Below the pieces are notes generated by a model that saw only the letters and a program-made list of their open reading frames with translations, ran no database searches and had not been told where the DNA came from. From Eutreptiella sp. 'Long Island Sound 2002' (lineage: Eukaryota > Euglenozoa > Euglenophyceae > Eutreptiales > Eutreptiaceae): a DNA stretch of 64,000 nt. The translations under genes and the position numbers were made by a program. Shown piece after piece: positions 11,303 to 22,022 of the stretch (positions within the stretch are counted from its first letter, which is position 1; the number at the start of each line of letters is the position of its first letter). The stretch spans positions 27,489,450 through 27,553,449 of the forward strand of contig OZ038378.1 of the NCBI GenBank assembly GCA_964036045.1. Reading direction: 5' to 3'.

Positions 11303-14107
11303 ATGGACTCGGTGGAGACCAACGCGGAGATTGGAGCCATGAAAGAACCGAGACGTTCAAGAGCATGGCGAACTCCGGAAGTTGAAGCCCGAAGAGAAGT
11401 ACGACATTCGGGAAGAGGAGGACGTGACATGGAGGACCTGGTCTCCATGTGTGAGCGTCGCTGCCGAAAGGCATGCAACCTCCGCTCCGCCGCGGAGGAC
11501 TCTGATGAGGCTTGCCATTCGGGCAGCAGTGGAGGACGGGCCCGGCGCTACCGGAAGCGCGGGTCACCCAAGTCCGCGGCAAGGGACGCCGGGGCTATGG
11601 ACACGGACCCCAGCCAGGTCAGGCTGTGGGAATCCGAGGGGCACTCCGAGGGCTATCGGACAGCCTACGAGCCACCTTCGGAGTCGGAGACGCCCGCGCT
11701 GATCGCCAGGGCGCATACGGCCCCCGAGCCCGCCCTGCAGCACGACGCCGAGGGCTTGGAGAGGCCAGCCAGGGCCCGGACGGCACCTGTGCCCCGGCAC
11801 ACGGGACCAGAGACGGACGCCATAGGCGATACGCCTATGGGTGATGAGTCTGAGGTGCCGGGAACCGCGGGATGCGCTGAATCCGGCGGAAAGCACGCTG
11901 CATGCCACTGCGAGCACGTGTCCTTCCTCATGGGCAAGTACCCGAAGATGGGGATGGACGCCATCGTGCATCGCCTTGACCGCCTGGACAACGCCAAGGA
12001 CGGTCTAGAGGAGGACGTCGCGGGGATCCTGGACGACCAGTCGGCCGCGGAGAAAGACATGGAGGAGCTGCGAGCGGAACGGGACCGGTACGGGGAGAAT
12101 CTGGAGCTGGCCCTGGAGAAGCAGCAGCGAGTGATGGACAGCCTCCTCCACCTGGCGGAGGACATGTCGGGACGCCTGAAAAGGCTAGAGGAGCTACAGC
12201 CCCTCGCCTCGGGTCCGGAGCTCCCGGCAGAGCCGGCCGGGGCAGAGCTGGTGGAGCGGGTTAAGACCCTCAGGAGCGCCATGGATAAACCCATGGGCGG
12301 CCCTGCAGAGGCACCATACGCACCTCCGCGTGTTGACCCGGGTGCGCTGCCGTTTGTTCCCATGTTCAGCGAATCCACAATGCTCGGGGAACACACGGCA
12401 CCGGCTGGGTCCATGCGGGAAGGGCACGTAACCACGGACCCGAGGAGCCTGATGGTACAGATGTCCCATGCCGCCCAGGATGTACCGATCACGACGAATA
12501 TGGTAGTTTATGCGGACGAGAAGATCGAGAACCACACCATGCAGGGGCGAACCATGGGAAACGCTGACGGACATGGTCGAGGTCATCCAGGCGGAAACCT
12601 GTGGGCGAAGGACCCCAATACGGGGATATGGACGGCCGATGGAGCAAATTCTTCCCGCATTCCAAACCCCATGGGTTCAGGCCCGACCCGACCGCACTCC
12701 ATGGAGGAGAGGGATGTACGGGGAGTGTACTCACACCCCCCGGCCACAGGTGGTATCCGTCTCGGTGGAGTGGTGGCTGGAGACGTCGGAGACGCCATCA
12801 GGATTGACGACCTCAGGGGAATCAAAATCCCCTACTATGATGGCAACCCCTCCAACCTGGATGACTTCATCCTGGACTGGGAGGACTTCGCCGAGGAGGT
12901 CGTCGGCGAGATGCGGGGAGCGCCGCGGGATAAGTGGGTATGCCGGACATTCCCACACCGGCTGGCGCAGGACCTGAAGGAGGAGCTGCGGGATCAGATC
13001 CGGGAAGGACTGATCAGGACGAAGCAGGCCTGCCTCCAGTGGTTGGAGGATGAGGAGCGGGTGGACGCTCCGAACCAGAAGCTGGAGGACTTGTGGTCCA
13101 TCCCGCTGCCGCTGGACCGCGGTGAGTTGCGGGTCCGGGAGTGGAACCGGTATCTGCGGAAGTACGACAGATGCCTCAAGCTGGTGGAAGACTGGAACGA
13201 GGCCAGTGAGATCCGCCACTTGCTGAAGGACGTCCTCCCCGGCAACTGGAAGAGGCGAGTGGAGGACGAGGAGAAGAAGCGCGCCAAGAAGCGGGTGGCG
13301 GTGAGGATCATGGCGGCGGAGGATACGCATGCGGGTATCATGGAGTTCTTCAGGAGGAACCTGGGCGAGCCCAACCGGATGTTGGGACTGAAGAACGCCG
13401 TGTACGTGAAGGTATTCGGAGACTCCATGGGGCAAAGGTTGCTGCGCCTCAACAACGTGGAGTGGAGGCGCGGGGAGCCGCTGAGGATGCAAGTCATCTT
13501 CGCCCGCATGAGCCTGGACGAGATCGTGAAGTACATCACGGTGGAGTTGAAGCTCAATGCGAAGAACGAGGCCCACGTGCAGGATCGACATGGTCATGGA
13601 CAACGAGGCCACCGAGAAGACCGCCATCATCGGGAGATCCAGGAGGACACGGCCAACTCCGCGGAGGATGGTAGTGGAAGTGGCCAAGACCACTGGACCG
13701 GGTCCCGGGAGGATCACGAGGAGGCCCATTTCTTCGCGTTTGTGGCGCACAACGTGAAGAACCATGGGCAGGATCGGTCCAGATGGAGCCAGCTGAGACC
13801 CAAGAAGAGCAGAGAGCCAAGGAGGATCGGGAACCCACCGCTCTCGTTCCGAGAGTACAGGTCTCAGCACGACGGGTGCTGGGTCTGTTATGGCAAGGGA
13901 AACAACCATGCACACGACCACCGTCAGTGCAAGGTGTACGAGGCGGACAAGAAGGCCTACTTCGCCGCCCACCCCGAGAAGAAGCCCAAGGAGCAGCGGG
14001 TTTCCGATTGGAAAGCGAAGGGCGGAGACGGGGGAAAAGGCCAAGGCAAAGGCCAAGGAAAAGGCGGAGGGAGAGGCTATGGTGGAGGACCTGGCCAAGA
14101 CCGATGA
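11303..14107 (+). CDS. gag: Chromo-I Gag, plus copy, premature stop near the end
   Basis: This is the structural protein of a Ty3/gypsy element, forming the particle that packages the RNA. The frame is open from 11123, inside the LTR, but the first ATG after the primer-binding site is at 11303, giving 934 codons. An acidic, low-complexity N-terminal part is followed by a coiled-coil-like segment (about 12000-12200), a capsid-like helical region (12800-13560) and a basic Gly/Lys tail. The zinc knuckle is CWVC...H..C with spacing CX2CX8HX4C (13879-13932), wider than the usual CX2CX4HX4C and the same in the minus copy. The stop at 14105-14107 is TGA where the minus copy has CGA. Without it gag would run to the TAG at 14231-14233. 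Confidence 0.8.
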   Translation: MDSVETNAEIGAMKEPRRSRAWRTPEVEARREVRHSGRGGRDMEDLVSMCERRCRKACNLRSAAEDSDEACHSGSSGGRARRYRKRGSPKSAARDAGAMDTDPSQVRLWESEGHSEGYRTAYEPPSESETPALIARAHTAPEPALQHDAEGLERPARARTAPVPRHTGPETDAIGDTPMGDESEVPGTAGCAESGGKHAACHCEHVSFLMGKYPKMGMDAIVHRLDRLDNAKDGLEEDVAGILDDQSAAEKDMEELRAERDRYGENLELALEKQQRVMDSLLHLAEDMSGRLKRLEELQPLASGPELPAEPAGAELVERVKTLRSAMDKPMGGPAEAPYAPPRVDPGALPFVPMFSESTMLGEHTAPAGSMREGHVTTDPRSLMVQMSHAAQDVPITTNMVVYADEKIENHTMQGRTMGNADGHGRGHPGGNLWAKDPNTGIWTADGANSSRIPNPMGSGPTRPHSMEERDVRGVYSHPPATGGIRLGGVVAGDVGDAIRIDDLRGIKIPYYDGNPSNLDDFILDWEDFAEEVVGEMRGAPRDKWVCRTFPHRLAQDLKEELRDQIREGLIRTKQACLQWLEDEERVDAPNQKLEDLWSIPLPLDRGELRVREWNRYLRKYDRCLKLVEDWNEASEIRHLLKDVLPGNWKRRVEDEEKKRAKKRVAVRIMAAEDTHAGIMEFFRRNLGEPNRMLGLKNAVYVKVFGDSMGQRLLRLNNVEWRRGEPLRMQVIFARMSLDEIVKYITVELKLNAKNEAHVQDRHGHGQRGHREDRHHREIQEDTANSAEDGSGSGQDHWTGSREDHEEAHFFAFVAHNVKNHGQDRSRWSQLRPKKSREPRRIGNPPLSFREYRSQHDGCWVCYGKGNNHAHDHRQCKVYEADKKAYFAAHPEKKPKEQRVSDWKAKGGDGGKGQGKGQGKGGGRGYGGGPGQDR

Positions 14108-14230
14108 GTGAAGTTCATCGAGGAGGTTGCTGAGGACATGTTGAGGACGTTGGAGGAACTCAAAGCCCAGCAACGTGGTGGACAAAGTCCTGGCGGATCG
14201 CAGCCGGAAGGGGCTGCGGGAAGCCAAGTC

Positions 14231-14233
14231 TAG
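14231..14233 (+). promoter_or_regulatory. In-frame UAG between gag and pol (candidate readthrough site)
   Basis: Gag (frame of 11123) and pol (frame of 14315) are in the same reading frame, and this TAG is the shared stop between them. The minus copy has the same TAG in the same place (25307-25309, complement) with the same downstream codons and no stop before pol. Conservation in two diverged copies suggests suppression of a single UAG as the way Gag-Pol is made, rather than a -1 frameshift. This is inference from two copies. Confidence 0.6.
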
Positions 14234-14314
14234 AGGAGCCCCCACGGCAGTGGGACCTGCGAGATCTCTTCTCCGAAAATCAGTGGAATCCCAGAGAAAG
14301 CGAAGGCACATCGG

Positions 14315-15922
14315 GTGCCGAAGAAGGCTCCAGAAGAGCCAAAACCACTGAGTTTTGCCACTCCCAACCCCTGGAGAGCCCTGCCAAGGGAAGTACATGT
14401 GGGTACGGGACATGGCAAGAAGGAAGGAGCGACCACGGAGAGCCCCGTGGACGGGCAGGACCAACCCAAGATCTACACCATCCGTGACCATACCCTTGAA
14501 GTCCTGATGCACCCGGACGTGCTAGAGTTGCATGCCGTGAGAGTCGTCCATACACCTCATGGCGACGAGCGGCAGTTGCACTTGAAAGTGCGAGTACGGT
14601 GTGGACGAGAGGAGAAGGTGGTGGATGTGTTAGTGGATACGGGTGCCCAGGTGAGCCTGGTCCGGAGAGGGTTGTTCAAGGAGGAACTGCTGCAGCCCAG
14701 CCGGAGACCGGTCCGCCTGAAGGTCGCCAACGGAGAGATCATGGGTGGCGGCACCCATGAGGCCACAATCAGTGTGGAATTCTGGGAGCATGAGCGCTTG
14801 AACCGCCCTGATCAGGCGAAGAGAAGCACTCTATCCGGGAACTTCTATGTGGCCGACATTACGGATTGGGATATGATCATGGGGTATGACTTGATGGTGG
14901 CAAATGCCATTGGAGCCCTTCCGCATCGCGCAACGCTGGTCCGGGAGGATGAGGAATGCCTCACATGGCTGTCCACGGATTATGCATGCGGATCATCCCA
15001 ATGGAATGCTGAGGAAGAGGATCGGATCGTCCGAGCGGTGCAAGCTGTGGGTGCCAAGTCCAGAGGAGACTGCGGAGTTCAGCTCACGGAGTATGGAATG
15101 GCGCCACAGGTGTATGACAGGATGATCCAGACGCTGGGAGCCGAAGCGCCCGAGACGGACGTCTTCGCTTCCCGGGATGCCCCACTTTTGCGGAAGTGTA
15201 GGAGGCATTGGCATCGAGGAGACTCAGCCTGGCATAGGCATTGGGGTTTGAAGGAGTGGGGGCCCATGTATTGGCATGGCTCCCTGGACAATACCAGACG
15301 TACGGTGGAGAAGATCATCGCGGATAGGGCGAAGGGGATCCTGGTCATAACCGGCATAGGATCCACCCCATGTCCGCTGGAGGGTCTCAAGTCGACGCTG
15401 GACTCCATCACCCTGAACGAGATGTCATTCGGGCCAGAGGAGGAGTTGTTCATCGACGCCAACGGTGTATCAATGCCATCCCCGGGTCAAGCGCGGGGTA
15501 CCAAGGCTTTCCTGGTGGATGGGGCGCAAGCCCAGCCCACGGGTGATGAAGCATTCATCCGTAGGGTGGAGGCGGTGCCCATGAAGGTCATGTTTGAGCC
15601 CAACGAGGGGACGGATCAGCCCATTGATGGCATTGACGTCCTGTCCCACGCCGAGATCGACGACGTCGTCAACTACATGCGGATGGGGATGCACGACCGT
15701 GTGGCAGCCAAGAAGAGGCGGGCCATGGTCACATCTCCGCATTGGTGGGATGACAAGATGTTGGTCACCGGCAAGTACGAGAAGGACGAGTTCGTGGCGA
15801 GGGTCATGGATCACATCGCGGACCAATATGATGGTCCGGTTGGGTCGGACCCACCAACATGGGATTTTCCAAGAATGGGTGCCGATAGCGACAGTCACCA
15901 GCCCGAGGCCGCAAAATTCTGA
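14315..15922 (+). CDS. pol: Chromo-I Pol N-part: aspartic protease plus extra domain
   Basis: The first part is a retropepsin, which cuts the Gag-Pol polyprotein. Its catalytic motif DTG is at 14636-14644, in VLVDTGAQVSLV, and its C-terminal half has MIMGYDLM near 14875. From about 15150 to 15480 lies a segment not expected between protease and RT: TDVFASRD, several Trp/His-spaced residues, then YWHGSLDN and RAKGILVITG. It recalls the region after RNase H in DIRS-type elements, often annotated as methyltransferase-like, though the expected DPPY-type site is not evident. The stop at 15920-15922 is TGA where the minus copy has CGA, and RT continues in the same frame at 15932. Protease and RT were therefore one ORF, interrupted here by a point mutation. 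Confidence 0.75.
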   Translation: MPKKAPEEPKPLSFATPNPWRALPREVHVGTGHGKKEGATTESPVDGQDQPKIYTIRDHTLEVLMHPDVLELHAVRVVHTPHGDERQLHLKVRVRCGREEKVVDVLVDTGAQVSLVRRGLFKEELLQPSRRPVRLKVANGEIMGGGTHEATISVEFWEHERLNRPDQAKRSTLSGNFYVADITDWDMIMGYDLMVANAIGALPHRATLVREDEECLTWLSTDYACGSSQWNAEEEDRIVRAVQAVGAKSRGDCGVQLTEYGMAPQVYDRMIQTLGAEAPETDVFASRDAPLLRKCRRHWHRGDSAWHRHWGLKEWGPMYWHGSLDNTRRTVEKIIADRAKGILVITGIGSTPCPLEGLKSTLDSITLNEMSFGPEEELFIDANGVSMPSPGQARGTKAFLVDGAQAQPTGDEAFIRRVEAVPMKVMFEPNEGTDQPIDGIDVLSHAEIDDVVNYMRMGMHDRVAAKKRRAMVTSPHWWDDKMLVTGKYEKDEFVARVMDHIADQYDGPVGSDPPTWDFPRMGADSDSHQPEAAKF

Positions 15923-15931
15923 AGATTATCG

Positions 15932-17839
15932 GTGGGAAGAGCTCCCCACGACGATGAAGACGGCATATCGGACGAGGAGAAGTGGGAATCGGACCCAGAA
16001 GAGGCCTATACCGCAGTGCGGTCGGTTGTATCTATACCGAAGCAAGCGGCTGAAGAGGCCCAGGAGAACCGGAAGGTCGCCGAGCTGAAGGAGAGGCTGA
16101 TCAATGCCTATCCGCGGCTATTCAGTGGCGTCGCCAACAAGAACCCTCCAGATCGTGCAAGGTTTGATACAGCGAAGATCAAGCTGAAGCCGAACCCGAA
16201 GATCTATCGTCATCGGGAGTACCAACTTCAGGGCGATCGGGCCGAGGCCATGAAGAAGCTGTTGGCCGAGTTCATTGAGCAGGGATGGATCGAACCCTCC
16301 AACAGTGAGTGGGCCAGCCCAGCCTTCATCGTGCCCAAGAAGGAGAAGGGCGAGTGGAGGTTGGTGGTTGATTACAGAGGTTTGAACGAGCAGACCGAGC
16401 ACGACTCGTACTCGCTTCCCCTGATCGACTCCATCCTCCAAAAACAACAGAAAAAGCAAATTTTCACGGTGTTAGACCTGAAACACGGCTATCACCAGAT
16501 GCCGCTGCACCCGGACTCCAGGCCCTGCACAGGGATGTCGACGCCGCTGGGGCCCATGCAGTGGAAAGTGGTGCCTATGGGCGCCAAGAATGGCAACGCC
16601 GCTTTCCAGCGCATGATGGAGGACCTACTCGGTCCTGTCCGGGACTGTGCCGATCCCTTCGTGGATGACATCATCATCGGGTCCGGCACGGAGAACATGA
16701 CTGAGGACGAGCTCATCGACGCGCATGAGAAGGATCTGCGCCGAGTGCTCAGCGAGTTGGACAAGCACAACATGGTGTGCAAGCCCACCAAAGCCTCACT
16801 CTTCGTGAAGGAAGTGGAGTTCGCGGGTCACGTGGTTGGTCACGGGCAACGCCGTCCCATGCCTGGGAAGCTGGCGTCCCTGCACCACTGGGAGAAGCCC
16901 CAGACCATCAGCGAACTCCGGTCCTTCACGGGGTTCTGCAACTACTATTCGGGCTATGTCCGGATGTATGCAGAACTGTCGCGGCCGCTGCACAAAATGC
17001 TGCAAGTGGGCAAGTTCGATGGCCGGAAGGGGAGCAAGAAGAAGCTTGCTTGGACCCCTGAGGCCGAAGATGCGTTCAGCCGCCTGAATGAGCGACTCCT
17101 GGGGCAACTGGGGCTATTCCTGGTGGACCCGGACAAGGGATTCGTGCTACGGACGGACGCCTCGGACTATGCTGTGGGGGCAGTCCTCGAGCAGATCCGA
17201 GACGACGGGTCACATGTACCCGTGGCGTTCTGGAGCGGGATCCTGCCCGAGGGCCAACGCCGCACCTGGACCGCGAGGGAGAAGGAGACGTACGCCATTG
17301 TTTGTGCGCTCAGGAAGTGGTCTGGCCACATCGGATTGCAACCGCTAGTGGTTTGCACGGACCATCAGTCCTTGCAGAGCTGGCACAAGGAGCACGTCGA
17401 CACCCCCTCGGGACCGGCGGCAAGGAGGGCCCGGTGGCACGAGACGTTCGCCAAGTTCGACCTCAGCGTCGTATACGTCCCGGGGAAGGACAACACTGTG
17501 GCAGATTGCCTCAGTCGATGGGCCTACCCCGCGGGCAAGGCGTGGATGGACATATCCAGCCATGGGGACGCCGAGGAGACCGAGGAGGCCAAGCGCATCA
17601 TCGAGATGAAGAAGGCCATGGAGCAAGAGGGGGTCAAGTGCTTTGTGGTGATGGCAAACCGTACGGACCTGGCCAAGTTCCGGGGCGCCCGCGTCCAAGC
17701 CATTCGAGAGGAAACCCTCGAGGAATGGAGGGTGGCCCCTGTGGAGCTAGTCAGGTCGGTGCTCACAGAGGACTGGTCGGATGACTACGCGGCATCCGAG
17801 CACTGGAGCAAGTACTGGAATGCCGTGAGCGCCCCGTCG
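15932..17839 (+). pseudogene. pol: Chromo-I Pol: reverse transcriptase and RNase H, 3' truncated
   Basis: RT motifs run in order: RLVVDYRGLN, VLDLKHGYHQMP with the first catalytic Asp, then FVDDII at 16658-16672 with the two others. RNase H follows with TDASDYAVGA, TAREKETYAIV and CTDHQSLQSW, so the DED residues are present. The frame is open to the end and the catalytic residues look intact. At 17839, in the linker before integrase (VSAPS), the sequence jumps into a minus-oriented LTR fragment. Integrase and chromodomain are therefore missing from this copy; the minus copy shows how the linker should continue (SDDEWPEGL). The last codons to 17875 are LTR sequence. Confidence 0.85.
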
Positions 17840-19846
17840 AACCCCTCATTCCCTGGACTCAAGACCTTCCCTTGACTCACCAACATATTGCCCTGAACCA
17901 GGTCAAATGAGATGGCTGAATGCCATGTATCACAAGTCAATACACAAACCCCAAAAATGTGTTCACTCCCAAGCCTCTAAATCCGAGCCCAATGGAGGAG
18001 GTGGCGTGTCATGGCCTGGAGTGGCACTCAGGACCATGCCCTACCCTGACATAACCTTGGTTGGACTTGGAGTTGAATGGGCTTGAAGATATGCCCCATG
18101 AGTTTGAACTCATAACATGCCAAAAAACTGCCAATTCACACCATATTGGCCATATATCAAATATATGCTCCAAATTGAGGTTACCAATTATCCAAAGGCT
18201 CAAAGCATGCATGGAATGGAAGTCTAGTATTCATGGAGGATAGAGACCAAAAGCCAATGCCCATGCACATCCCCACTTTACCCTGGAAACCCCTTCAGAT
18301 ATGGGCGCCACGCACTGCCCAAGTCAGCCCATGATCTTGAGACCAATTCTTGTGATCCTTCGTGCGCCAAGCCAAATAGAGTACGCGATCCGGCATATGG
18401 TGGTGTTCAACTCCAAAGCATATGCCAACATATGAACAACATACCATGGTTCGACTCTCCATAGGCTTCTTGCTGTTTGCCGACCAGGTAAGTACACAAA
18501 ACGCAAAAATGAGCAAAAAATGAGGTCAAAAACATGAAAATATGTCCAAATACAAAGTTGTCATGATAGTATATCTCTATGCTCACCCATGATATCCGCT
18601 CATGGTTCAATACACAAATGATTGGAACCATTTGCGAACAATTCCCCGACTTGGATCCCCAATCGGGCGCATGGAGATACCTTCGCCACTCATATCTACA
18701 TGCCCCATGAAAATGGGAGTGCACTCATGGATCTCTTTGCCAAACATACCATGAGCAATACATACGCGGTAGACTTGGTCTAGCGCTTCGAATTCCACAA
18801 TTGGGACATGGGCAAAACCCTTGTCACGTATGGCTCCCCATCTCTTCGGCCACACGAAGATATATAACATGGGCGTGAGCATATCAAGACATATACCATG
18901 CATATAAAACATACCCTCAAACGTGGCTCCCACCATGATATGCCATGTCCCTCCATGGACATAACTTCACGTTAAAAATGCGTAGGAACCCAAAGAAAAT
19001 ATCTATGCAACCCTAACACTCATGCGGTACACTCGAAAGTCGCATTAAAATATTCGGTTGCACGGTCCAAGAGTTATATATCACTTTATACCCTCTTGAC
19101 CATTATCCCTTGCAACACCGGACATGTGTACGCACCAAAGGCGTTTGATGCTTCCTAAATTAAGTTGAGACCAAGGCGCTTGCGACGCAACCCTTCTTAT
19201 TCTCTTTCCTCACACTCGCTCGTAGATATGCCCCTTCAAAGTGGTCCCACGATTCACTTTTGTTTCCCTTATATCTCCAAGTCAAATGGGTGGCAAGTAT
19301 AAGGGAAACCTGATTCGGGCATAGGGAAAAGAGTATGACCGCTCGCAGAGGACCAAATCAAGTGCGGCGATGTCGAAGTCGAAAATCCGATTTCGACGTC
19401 GCGAAAAATTCAGAATAAAATTTCGAGTGCATAATTAGAAAATTGCGGAAGCAACGAACCCTTTACTGATGAAATCTGACCCTTCATCGCAGTTTCCGCC
19501 AAAATATCTGGAAATAACAGTTAACCAATCGGTTAACGCAAAATCGCGAGCCAACTGACGGTCGCCGATACATTGACCATCAGAACGAAAGGCTGAAAAA
19601 TTACGGAAACATCATGATAATAAAACCCTGTTGATTCCTGATATTCTGATATATAAATCTCCGCTGGCGGCGCCTTGGTACTGAATATGGCCGCTCATAG
19701 CCGGAATGGCCAAACCTATCACACTATCACATCGGGTTAGATCAGGTGGATGGGAGAGTATGATATCAGCCAATGGCGGCTTGCCGGCACATAGATACAC
19801 ACCCCAAGTGACCCCAAGATGGCCACGGGGGTCCGAACCGGCTTCA
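17840..19846 (-). repeat. Chromo-I LTR, subtype II, minus orientation, truncated
   Basis: This is a minus-strand LTR from TGAAGCC (19846) down to 17840, where about 360 bp of the LTR 3' end are missing. It is closest to the plus LTR 8845-11208 (shared block near 19165-19440). The left edge joins the plus RNase H at 17839, with a few bases around AACCCC shared with the LTR. The right edge abuts the polypurine tract at 19847-19857, so it acts as a 3' LTR for the minus copy. Confidence 0.85.
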
Positions 19847-20240
19847 CCCCCCTTCTCAGAGCGTTGTTACCGCTCGGAAGTCATTGAAGAGAGGACGGGA
19901 GGACCCCAATGGGCTCCAACCCCCCCTTCCATGTCCCAAGGACACATGGAGGCCCCGCACACGTCGTAGGCGTCCCCCATGCCCCAAGGGAGGGGTGAGG
20001 ACACTGAAAATCGGTGCCCTACGCCATATCCGGTCTCCTCTTGATCTATAACATGGACCAAGGGGATCAAATATAGAAAAACGTCGTCGGTTGACCTAAA
20101 TAAGTATACCACAATGAAATATATACGTGGAGATCGAGCGAAGGGGGTATATGGCCAATCAAGGCCGAAAAATCCCCGGATGAACGCCCTCACCCGTCTC
20201 CCCAAGCACAGAAACAAACAAAATGCCAAGGGGGGATCCA
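19847..20240 (-). mobile_element. Chromo-I 3' untranslated region with polypurine tract, minus copy
   Basis: Between the chromodomain stop and the 3' LTR lie about 394 bp without a coding frame. They end in the tract GAGAAGGGGGG (complement of 19847-19857), the site for second-strand priming in LTR elements. The segment is duplicated at 8450-8844. Confidence 0.8.
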
Positions 20241-22022
20241 TTACGGTGCTACAGCAGCAACCAAATGGACCAAAACGTCCTTGACATCCAAAGAAATATT
20301 CTTTTTCTTCAGATAGTCCATCCAGACCGTGGTATACCTCGGCACGAAACTGCTCGGAGGCTTCCACGAATCCCTGGATGCGGCGAATCCCTTCCAACGG
20401 ACTTTATAAAGCCTTCCCCCAGGCGTCCCCGGGTCCGGCTTGTCCGCCCGGATCTTCTCAGCGGTGAAGTCGTCGTCCTCACCCTCGTCGTCCGAGTCCA
20501 CATTGCCGGCCGTGAACTCGAAGGTGACGGGACGTCCGCTGGGGTCTGGTGCTCGGGGACGAAGCTGGGTATGGTCGCGGTCCAGGAGCTTGTTATCGCC
20601 CACACGAACCGCATACACATCCTGCCCGACCTTCCGCACGATTACCCCCGACACATACCAAGATGCCTGCCGATGCCTCGACAGGACATCCTTGTGGTGC
20701 CGCTCCACCCACACGGTGTCTTGGAGAGCATACTTCTGGACCTTTCCCTGCTTGAAGTACTTGGCCCTCTTCTCATGCTCGTCTCGAAGTGCTTTGCACA
20801 CCTTGGCCGCCGTGTCGTCAGCCTCAGCCATCATAGCGTTCGCATCCCGGGCCACTTTGCCATGGTTCAACCACGGGAGAGTGCGTGGCACTCGATCCCG
20901 TAGGAAAAGGATACGATGGGGCGACAGTCCAGTGGGTCCCGGAAGGTCATGATACGCTTGGAGCACTCTCCACAGCGAATTATATCAATTCCGGCCCGGT
21001 TCGTCGATGTGCAGCTGGCGGAACTTCTCGAACATCTGCCGCCCGGCCACCTCAGCTCGGCCATTCGACAGGCTGTGGTACGCCACGGTCTTGGCGTGCC
21101 GAATACCCATGTGCTTGCACATTGTCTTGAACCACGTCCCCACAAACTGACTGCCCTGATCGCTGCAGATGACAGCCGGGACATCAAAAATTGTCAGCCA
21201 ATGCCTGATCATGGAATTAGCAACGGTCTTGGCCTGCAGCTCCACTCAATGCTTGTCCTTCTTGTCCTTCTTCTTGGACTTCTTGCCAGGGACCGCCACG
21301 ATATACCCACTGTGCCTATCCACCGCCAGGATGACACAGTCGTAGGTCTCTCCTTCCACGGTGACCTCAGGCATGGCGAATACATCCATGGCCACGGACC
21401 GCATAGGGGCCTCCGGTATAGCCGTGTACACCGGGTTGCGCGCTGTGGAGTGGTTGGGGCTCTTCGTGGCCCGACACATGGCGCAGTCGCTGCAGTACTT
21501 GTCCAGGATGGCGTAGTACCCCGGTGGGAACTTGAAGCGCCACTCCAGGTCCTGCTGCATCTTGTCCCGACCAGGATGCATGAGCTGGGCGTGGTGCCAG
21601 TGGTCAATGAGCTCCTGCACTCGGTTCTCAGGGACCAGTAGCTTGTCCTTGAGGAACAGTTTGTCCCCATCCTCAGTCAAGCCCTCAGGCCACTCGTCAT
21701 CCGACGGGGCGCTCACGGCATTCCAGTACTTGCTCCAGTGCTTGGATGCCGCGTAGTCATCCGACCAGTCCTCTGTGAGCACCGACCTGACTAGCTCTAC
21801 AGGGGCCACCATCCATTGCTCGAGGGTTTCCTCTCGAATAGCTTGGATGCGGGCACCCCGAACTTGGCCAAGTCCGTACGGTTTGCCATCACCACAAAGC
21901 ACTTGACCCCCTCTTGCTCCATGGCCTTCTCCATCTCGATGATGCGCTTGGCCTCCTCGGTCTCCTCGGCGTCGCCATGGCTGGATATGTCCATCCAAGC
22001 CTTGTCCGCGGGGTAGGCCCAT
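20241..22022 (-). pseudogene. pol: Chromo-I integrase with chromodomain, minus copy
   Basis: The integrase inserts element DNA; the chromodomain steers it to marked chromatin. Reading leftward from 21700: a zinc-binding part with HWHHAQLMH and CSDCAMC, then the catalytic core with MDVFAMP (first Asp), a further Asp in VILAVDRHSG, ICSDQGSQF (second catalytic Asp) and NGRAEVAGR (catalytic Glu). After a linker comes a C-terminal chromodomain with YKVRWKGF, SRDSWKPP and WMDYLKK. In-frame stops at 21246-21248 and 20985-20987 break it. The right part, above about 21800, overlaps the end of the RNase H frame, so a frameshift separates the two. The DDE residues remain, but the copy is not functional. 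Confidence 0.85.

Noticed and set aside
12731-14512. 593-codon open frame on the minus strand
   Set aside because: It lies exactly opposite Chromo-I gag, whose domains are recognisable. The minus copy shows the same antisense frame (25229-26374), as expected from codon bias rather than a gene.
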